Source: Streptococcus sp. (GTDB taxonomy: Bacteria > Bacillota > Bacilli > Lactobacillales > Streptococcaceae). Taken from it: a stretch of 10,767 nucleotides of DNA. The position numbers were made by a program, and so were the translations under genes. Below, in pieces: positions 6,614-10,767 of this stretch (within the stretch, counting starts at the first letter, position 1; the number at the start of each line of letters is the position of its first letter). The notes beneath the pieces are model-generated. The model had not been told where the DNA came from. It did not search any database and saw only the letters and a program-made list of their open reading frames with translations. Where the stretch lies: the NCBI GenBank assembly GCA_030825825.1, contig JAPJPE010000039.1:1-10767 (forward strand), in the 5' to 3' direction.

Positions 6614-7107
6614 TAGGCTTCTCCTAATTCATCAAGATAGCGATCGATCAGTTGGCGTTGACCTTCAGCATCCAGCTGTTGGCTCAACAATTTGCTGGCA
6701 AGATTGACAGTGAGATCTGCCACATCACCTTTGATACTGTTCAATGCTTCTTCTTTGTTATGCGCAATTTCTTGTTGCGCTTTTTCTTTCAAACGTACTG
6801 CTTCTTGAGTGGCTTCTGAAAGGATCTGAGATTTGTTCTTTTCTGCAGTTTCCTTTGCATTTTCGACAATAGACGCAGCTTCTTTGCGGCTACCTGCCAA
6901 CTCTTCTTCACGTTTACTTGCTAGTTCCTCAGCTTTTTGACGAGCTGATTCTGCTCCATCAATATCATCTGTAATCTTTTTGGCACGCGCTTCTAAAATT
7001 CCATTGATATTGTTCCATGCAAATTTCTTTATTAAAAAGATTAATAATAGGAAGGAACCAGCAATGAGAATAAAGTTACCAATAATTTCACTCATTGATA
7101 CATGCAT
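6613..7107 (-). CDS. atpF: F1Fo ATP synthase b subunit
   Basis: The b subunit dimerises to form the peripheral stalk that stops alpha3beta3 from turning. The 164-residue product has one N-terminal membrane helix (about residues 9-27, GNFILIAGSFLLLIFLI), then KKFAW and a long, charged, alanine- and glutamate-rich coiled coil to the C-terminus (DELGEA). The start is ATG at 7107 rather than the in-frame ATG at codon 5: the strong ribosome site GAGGAGGAG (7115-7123) ends 7 bases from the first ATG, and the MHV beginning fits streptococcal b subunits as I recall them. The gene overlaps atpH by one base and follows atpB after 19 bases, a gap filled almost entirely by the ribosome site. Confidence 0.97.
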   Translation of the reverse strand: MHVSMSEIIGNFILIAGSFLLLIFLIKKFAWNNINGILEARAKKITDDIDGAESARQKAEELASKREEELAGSRKEAASIVENAKETAEKNKSQILSEATQEAVRLKEKAQQEIAHNKEEALNSIKGDVADLTVNLASKLLSQQLDAEGQRQLIDRYLDELGEA

Positions 7108-7126
7108 TCTTCTACTCCTCCTCTAC

Positions 7127-7840
7127 TTACTCTTCACCATTAATTTTCTTACCAATATAGATTGATGACAACATGGTAAACACATAGGCTTGGATACATG
7201 AAATGAAAATCGAAAACGCTGTCCACGCCATGCTTCCAATAAAGGCAAATGGATACCAATAAACAGCTTGATGCGACAAAGTCACAAGCAAGCTTGCTAG
7301 TACCTCACCCGCAAAGATATTTCCGAAGATCCGAAGGGCCAAGGAGGCAAAATTCGTGAATTCTTCCAAAATATTCATGGGGGTCATAAATCCGGGTGTC
7401 ACAAAAGCCTTTAAATATTCCTTCACACCACGTCTGCGAATTCCTTCTACATGGGCGATTAAGGTGATCAAAAATGAAAAGGCAAAGTCATAACCCAGGT
7501 TAGCGGTTGGTGATGTCCACAAATTGTAACCATTGGTCGTTTCGATTTTAGCCATCAATCCAATGTTATTGGCTACTAAAAGAAAGAGGAAAAGAACAAA
7601 CAAGAACAAGGAATAGTCCTTTATGTAATGTTCCCCAATATTTCCTTTTGTAAAGCCTACGACAAAGTCATATGCGTATTCCAGCACATTTTGTTTGCCT
7701 TTTGGTCGGATCGACATTTTTCGACTGGCCCAATAAATGAAGCCAAAAACGGCGAAAACAGAAATCAGGGTCATAGCAAGTAGGGTCAAATTAAAAGATA
7801 CAGGTCCAAGAGTAATCGTTGGATTGATACTTTCTTCCAA
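7127..7840 (-). CDS. atpB: F1Fo ATP synthase a subunit (TTG start)
   Basis: Subunit a provides the two proton half-channels beside the c-ring. The 237-residue membrane protein has about five hydrophobic spans. It carries the essential arginine R170 in SLALRIFGNIFAGE, and the conserved last-helix glutamine Q217 in SCIQAYVFTML. The start codon is TTG at 7838-7840, giving MEESINPTI, which fits the family N-terminus. No in-frame ATG lies close by; the next Met is residue 23, inside the first membrane span. A near-perfect ribosome site AAGGAGGTG (7848-7856) precedes the TTG by 7 bases and probably compensates for the weak start codon. It lies after atpE, the reverse of the a-c order of E. coli and Bacillus, and a small hairpin covers the atpE/atpB junction. 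Confidence 0.97.
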   Translation of the reverse strand: MEESINPTITLGPVSFNLTLLAMTLISVFAVFGFIYWASRKMSIRPKGKQNVLEYAYDFVVGFTKGNIGEHYIKDYSLFLFVLFLFLLVANNIGLMAKIETTNGYNLWTSPTANLGYDFAFSFLITLIAHVEGIRRRGVKEYLKAFVTPGFMTPMNILEEFTNFASLALRIFGNIFAGEVLASLLVTLSHQAVYWYPFAFIGSMAWTAFSIFISCIQAYVFTMLSSIYIGKKINGEE

Positions 7841-7847
7841 GGTTTGA

Positions 7848-7856
7848 CACCTCCTT
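7848..7856 (-). promoter_or_regulatory. Strong ribosome binding site fixing the atpB TTG start
   Basis: AAGGAGGTG on the minus strand is complementary to nine bases of the 16S 3' end and lies 7 bases from the TTG at 7838-7840. It is the longest Shine-Dalgarno match in the operon and supports the TTG as the true start of atpB. Confidence 0.85.
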
Positions 7857-7861
7857 TTCTA

Positions 7862-7879
7862 AAATAGAAGCGTCTATTT
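7862..7879 (-). other. Hairpin spanning the atpE stop codon
   Basis: AAATAGA (7873-7879 read on the minus strand) pairs perfectly with TCTATTT (7862-7868) around a CGCT loop, a 7-bp stem. The left arm contains the atpE stop codon TAG, and the stem ends 5 bases before the strong atpB ribosome site. It is AU-rich, and ribosomes terminating on atpE would open it. No U tract follows, so termination is unlikely. Confidence 0.5.
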
Positions 7880-8074
7880 GATAATAAAGGCCATAACCAA
7901 GGTTACGAAGAAAGTACCTTCGACAAAGGCAACACCAAGAATCAAGAGACTACGCAATTGACCGATAATTTCTGGTTGACGAGACGCAGATTTCAATAAG
8001 CTACTCATCATCAAACCTTCTGCCAGTGATACACCAAAACAGGCTAAACAAAGACCTAAAAATGTTAAATTCAT
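7874..8074 (-). CDS. atpE: F1Fo ATP synthase c subunit (proteolipid)
   Basis: The c subunit forms the proton-driven rotor ring. The 66-residue product is a two-helix hairpin: helix 1 about 3-28, a polar RQP loop (R32-Q33-P34), and helix 2 about 41-64. The proton-binding carboxylate is E52 in GVAFVEGTFF. It is shorter than the 70-80 residues common elsewhere, but this is usual for streptococci. Helix 1 has a second acidic residue, E19, and a poor version of the GxGxGxG packing motif (CLACFGVSLAEG). Residues V48, A49 and F50 lie where pneumococcal optochin-resistance changes occur, and here they match what I recall of the sensitive type. The ATG at 8074 has AAGGAG eight bases upstream. This is the first gene of the operon and has the most elaborate leader. 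Confidence 0.97.
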   Translation of the reverse strand: MNLTFLGLCLACFGVSLAEGLMMSSLLKSASRQPEIIGQLRSLLILGVAFVEGTFFVTLVMAFIIK

Positions 8075-8082
8075 GATGAATT

Positions 8083-8107
8083 CTCCTTTTATAAATTTTA
8101 CCTCCTT
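8083..8107 (-). promoter_or_regulatory. Tandem Shine-Dalgarno-like sequences before atpE
   Basis: AAGGAG at 8083-8088, eight bases from the ATG, is the functional-looking ribosome site. A stronger match, AAGGAGG at 8101-8107, lies 26 bases from the ATG, and an AGGAG at 8114-8118 lies further up. No ATG, GTG or TTG follows the distal copies at a usable distance, so they do not serve a leader peptide. They might act as a ribosome standby site, or be chance purine runs at the transcription start. Confidence 0.5.
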
Positions 8108-8136
8108 AGTTTACTCCTAAAAGATATAATAGTCAA
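8108..8136 (-). promoter_or_regulatory. Candidate promoter of the atp operon
   Basis: Minus-strand TTGACT (8131-8136) and TAAACT (8108-8113) are separated by 17 bases. The -35 is 5 of 6 and the -10 is 4 of 6 to consensus. The predicted start is near 8101, giving a leader of about 27 bases. The -35 lies in an imperfect inverted repeat built on AAATATTT (8130-8146), and the upstream 60 bases are A/T runs that could act as an UP element. The atp operon is acid-inducible in studied streptococci; the sequence alone does not show how. An alternative -10, TATTAT at 8126-8131, has no usable -35. Confidence 0.5.
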
Positions 8137-8264
8137 ATATTTCCTATAAAAGTAAGCGTTTTAGTGAAATTACGTTATTTTTTTAATATGATAATTTTTC
8201 CTATCTACGATTGATTTCTTTTAATTTTTAGACGCTTTGTCCACCTCTATTCATTTTTTCTTCT

Positions 8265-8295
8265 AAAAAACTCTCACCTGCTCAGCAGATGAGAG
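8265..8295 (-). terminator. Intrinsic terminator of the M26 protease gene
   Basis: In the minus-strand transcript, CUCUCAUCUG (8295-8286) pairs with CAGGUGAGAG (8280-8271) around a CUGAG loop, a 10-bp stem with one U-G wobble, followed directly by six U residues (8270-8265). It begins 7 bases after the protease stop codon and separates that gene from the atp operon. Confidence 0.93.
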
Positions 8296-8302
8296 AATTC
8301 GA

Positions 8303-10767
8303 TTATTTAAAGATAGACGTTTTGAAACTGTCTGTTTGTTGCAGCAATTTCTTAAAGACTTTTTCTTTCAGTGCAACCGTATTGTCAAATTTGACAGAAC
8401 CGTTACTTAGAGTAACCTTATCTTTATCCACTGCTTCAGCAAATGCACGTTTCAAGCCTTCATAGCTATTGTAGGTCTTCCCATCGATGACAATAGCCTG
8501 AATTCCATTTTTGGCACTGGTCACCACTTCATTGAAGTAAGCTTTCTTCCAGTCTTCAAGGGTACTGAATTTCCCATCAGAAATCTTTTGAATGATGTAA
8601 TCATCCCCTAGAGTGGCACGTCCAGCTTGTTTGGACTCTTGTTTATACTTGTTTGAAGCATAACCCAGGAATCCTTTTTCATAGCCATAGTAACCCCAGA
8701 GTCTGAAGGTATTGTGTTTGAAGGACATGGCTCCAGGAGCCCCTTCACTGGTGTTCCCACCATAGATACCTGTCATCATCGGCACAGTCACATAGGCTGA
8801 ACCAAAGTCAGATGGATTATAGACGCCATTTCCAGGACCACGGTTGGTCATGAAGTTGTTGGTGATGAGATCATCTACTGAATGTAAGGTGATGGCTTTT
8901 TCCTCATCACTCAAAGGACGCACCTTATCAAATTGATTCTTGGTATTAGCCCCTCGGTATTGTTTATCAACCTTCTTGAACCATGCATTGTTCAAGTCTT
9001 GACTGCCTTTATTGAGGACGGCTTCTCCTTCTAGGTAATCCAGAAGCATGAGCGTATCGTTATACCCCTTCATGTAACGATCAATTTCATCGCGTGATTG
9101 AAGGTAATTTGGATTAGTGTTGTACCATTGGTTGCCGTCGTTTGGACGTTCATAGGCCATGTTGAGACCTAGAGCTTTGTATTCCCCATTTGGATTGGAT
9201 ACGGATGGCGTTTGGAGCATGCCTTGAGCATAGGCTTCTAGATCCGTTCCTTCACGGTGTCTCCAGCCACCCAAGTATACCATACGGTCATTGACGTGCG
9301 TCGTTTCATGGGTAAAAGCAGAAATCCCAAAGTCACTGATCATATCCGTCACCATAAAGAAGACCGAATCATCTTTATAAGGATTTCCATAGACACGAGC
9401 GGTTGCTCCCATGCGCCAATCTGTCGCATGGTAACGATCAGTTGGTCCATATAATTCACGAATTGGAGCGACATCTTTTCCACTATTCGTATGGCCATAA
9501 CGGTCTGTACTAATGCCTTTATAGTTTTGATTATCAAGGACAGGGGTCGGCACCATATTATTGCTCTTTAGGAGCTGGTTGCGAACATTATCAGCTGCTA
9601 ATCGCGACCAGAAATCCAAGTAGTCCTGTTGGGCTTTTGCTACTTTATCAATTTCCGCCTTGAAGGCATTTCGTTCTGCCTCAGTGTTTTTACCGTATTT
9701 CTCGAAGGAACTATAGGCCAAGGTATTGTATGTTGAAATCAAGAACATGTGCGCATCTTTAAGATTCAAGAGTGGCAAGATAATTTTACCGTGAATATCA
9801 TTGTTTAAGCCCTCATAGGCTCTATGCTTAGCAGATGCGAAAGCTGGATTGGTCGTCTCAGGCTCCACAATATAGACATTGTCTTTGGTTGCTTTGATGA
9901 ACCAATCATTCAAGTCTGTATCACTTGTAAAGAGCTCCATATTGTATTTCAGGAAGTCATTTAAGTTACCAGAAAGAGTCGATTTAGCCACAACTTCACG
10001 GAAGGCATCGTGGGTACGAGTCCCTTTGATGTAGTCTTCTTTTGAACCAATTTCAATCAAACGGTCTAAGACATCAACATTCTTCCCATAGAAGTCTGGC
10101 TTGAACAACATGAGCTGCTTAAGATTGACATCATCGAACTTCACTCCGTAATAGCGATTGAGGTAAGAAAGCCCTAAAAGAACGGCCGCCTTGTTGTCAT
10201 CAACTTTCTTGATAAGGGCACGTTTAGCAGCCTCATCTGTGTTTAATTGATGGTCTTGGTTTTCAACCAGTTGTTTGACAAAGTGAGTCAGATTATCCTT
10301 GACTTCTTGGAAACTTTCTTCGAGGTAAAGGTTCTTAATGGCATTGACTTTGTTAGGTCCTGTTCGACCTAAGTGAGTGTAGATTGGATCTGATTGCAAT
10401 TCTACAGGACTTAATTTCTCTACGATGGCACTGATGAGATCGCTACGGTCCTTGTCCACCATATTTGGCGTGTAGACTACTTCACCGAGCTCCGCCACAC
10501 TGTACTCTTTGACTTGTTTGACTTTAGAATCTTTCGGTGTCATGCTAAAGACATCTTTGGTCTTATCGGCATAATGGATCAGGATGTGATCAGCATCTGC
10601 TAGTTCCGTGACAAAATCATTGCCCTTCATAGCGGTCACAGACAAGACTTCCTTGGTCAAAAGAGGGCTCGTCGCAGCCAATTTATTCCCTTGGTCGACA
10701 ATCCACTCTTTATTGTAGAATGGTTGCAATTTAGCAATATTACGGTAAGCCAGCTCACGAGTCGCAT
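8303..10767 (-). CDS. IgA1-protease/Zmp family (M26) zinc metalloprotease, C-terminal part
   Basis: The open frame runs to the right edge with no stop, giving about 820 codons. A TTG at 10727-10729 lies inside the frame (ELAYRNIAK-L-QPFYNKEWIV) and is not a true start, so the N-terminus is missing. The fragment contains the gluzincin site HETTH (9296-9310) with the third zinc ligand E at 9236-9238, 20 residues after the second H, in a context (FTHETTHVNDR, HREGTDLEAYAQGML) typical of the M26 C-terminal domain. Family members are large surface or secreted proteases of oral and respiratory streptococci. Some cleave IgA1 hinge, others have host targets such as MMP-9 or are poorly defined, so the substrate cannot be assigned here. 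Signal peptide, LPxTG and repeats, if present, would be in the missing N-terminal half. The C-terminus ends SIFK with no anchor, as usual. It has its own terminator and is unrelated in function to the atp genes. Confidence 0.93.
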   Translation of the reverse strand, partial: ATRELAYRNIAKLQPFYNKEWIVDQGNKLAATSPLLTKEVLSVTAMKGNDFVTELADADHILIHYADKTKDVFSMTPKDSKVKQVKEYSVAELGEVVYTPNMVDKDRSDLISAIVEKLSPVELQSDPIYTHLGRTGPNKVNAIKNLYLEESFQEVKDNLTHFVKQLVENQDHQLNTDEAAKRALIKKVDDNKAAVLLGLSYLNRYYGVKFDDVNLKQLMLFKPDFYGKNVDVLDRLIEIGSKEDYIKGTRTHDAFREVVAKSTLSGNLNDFLKYNMELFTSDTDLNDWFIKATKDNVYIVEPETTNPAFASAKHRAYEGLNNDIHGKIILPLLNLKDAHMFLISTYNTLAYSSFEKYGKNTEAERNAFKAEIDKVAKAQQDYLDFWSRLAADNVRNQLLKSNNMVPTPVLDNQNYKGISTDRYGHTNSGKDVAPIRELYGPTDRYHATDWRMGATARVYGNPYKDDSVFFMVTDMISDFGISAFTHETTHVNDRMVYLGGWRHREGTDLEAYAQGMLQTPSVSNPNGEYKALGLNMAYERPNDGNQWYNTNPNYLQSRDEIDRYMKGYNDTLMLLDYLEGEAVLNKGSQDLNNAWFKKVDKQYRGANTKNQFDKVRPLSDEEKAITLHSVDDLITNNFMTNRGPGNGVYNPSDFGSAYVTVPMMTGIYGGNTSEGAPGAMSFKHNTFRLWGYYGYEKGFLGYASNKYKQESKQAGRATLGDDYIIQKISDGKFSTLEDWKKAYFNEVVTSAKNGIQAIVIDGKTYNSYEGLKRAFAEAVDKDKVTLSNGSVKFDNTVALKEKVFKKLLQQTDSFKTSIFK

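Noticed and set aside
8089..8107. Leader peptide after the AAGGAGG upstream of atpE
   Set aside because: No ATG, GTG or TTG lies 4-12 bases after this sequence, so no translated leader is supported.
8136..8264. Small RNA or riboswitch in the region between the protease and atpE
   Set aside because: The sequence is mostly A/T runs with no conserved-looking aptamer and no terminator or anti-terminator pair after the protease terminator.
10727..10729. TTG as the start codon of the M26 protease
   Set aside because: The same frame stays open to the window edge with family-like residues (RELAYRNIAK) upstream, so the gene is simply cut off by the window.
1..10767. CRISPR arrays, insertion sequences, tRNA or rRNA genes
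   Set aside because: None of the expected repeat-spacer patterns, transposase-like proteins or RNA signatures was seen on either strand; the window is almost fully coding.

Overview
The window is a compact, single-strand stretch of low-GC Gram-positive chromosome in which every convincing gene lies on the minus strand. It looks like an oral or mitis/sanguinis-type Streptococcus. The ATP synthase genes run c-a-b-delta-alpha-gamma-beta-epsilon, with atpE ahead of atpB and no atpI in the window. The c subunit is only 66 residues. The operon is followed by a DUF1146 gene, murA and epuA, and it is preceded by a streptococcal IgA1-protease/Zmp-type (M26) metalloprotease. I cannot name the species from sequence alone.

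In order of transcription, from the high-coordinate end: (1) 10767-8303 is the C-terminal ~820 codons of an M26 zinc metalloprotease whose N-terminal part lies outside the window. It ends in a strong intrinsic terminator at 8265-8295. (2) 8264-8075 is a 190-bp AT-rich control region with a candidate promoter for the atp operon and unusual repeated Shine-Dalgarno-like sequences. (3) 8074-1734 is the complete eight-gene atpEBFHAGDC operon for the F1Fo ATPase, closed by a terminator at 1690-1727. In fermentative streptococci this enzyme works mainly as an ATP-driven proton pump for pH homeostasis. (4) 1685-1 is a second transcription unit: a perfect 13-bp direct repeat, an extended -10 promoter almost touching the start codon, a small DUF1146 membrane protein, a second near-identical extended -10 promoter, murA, and the first 21 codons of epuA overlapping the end of murA.

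Most of the window is conserved housekeeping sequence, and I do not see a new multi-gene system. The points worth a second look are regulatory: an apparently leaderless start for the DUF1146 gene beneath paired direct repeats, a near-copy of that promoter in front of murA, TTG start codons on atpA and atpB only, hairpins at the atpE/atpB and atpG/atpD junctions, and a conflict between the best atp promoter and the repeated Shine-Dalgarno sequences. The M26 protease beside the atp operon is the one clearly accessory, host-interaction gene.
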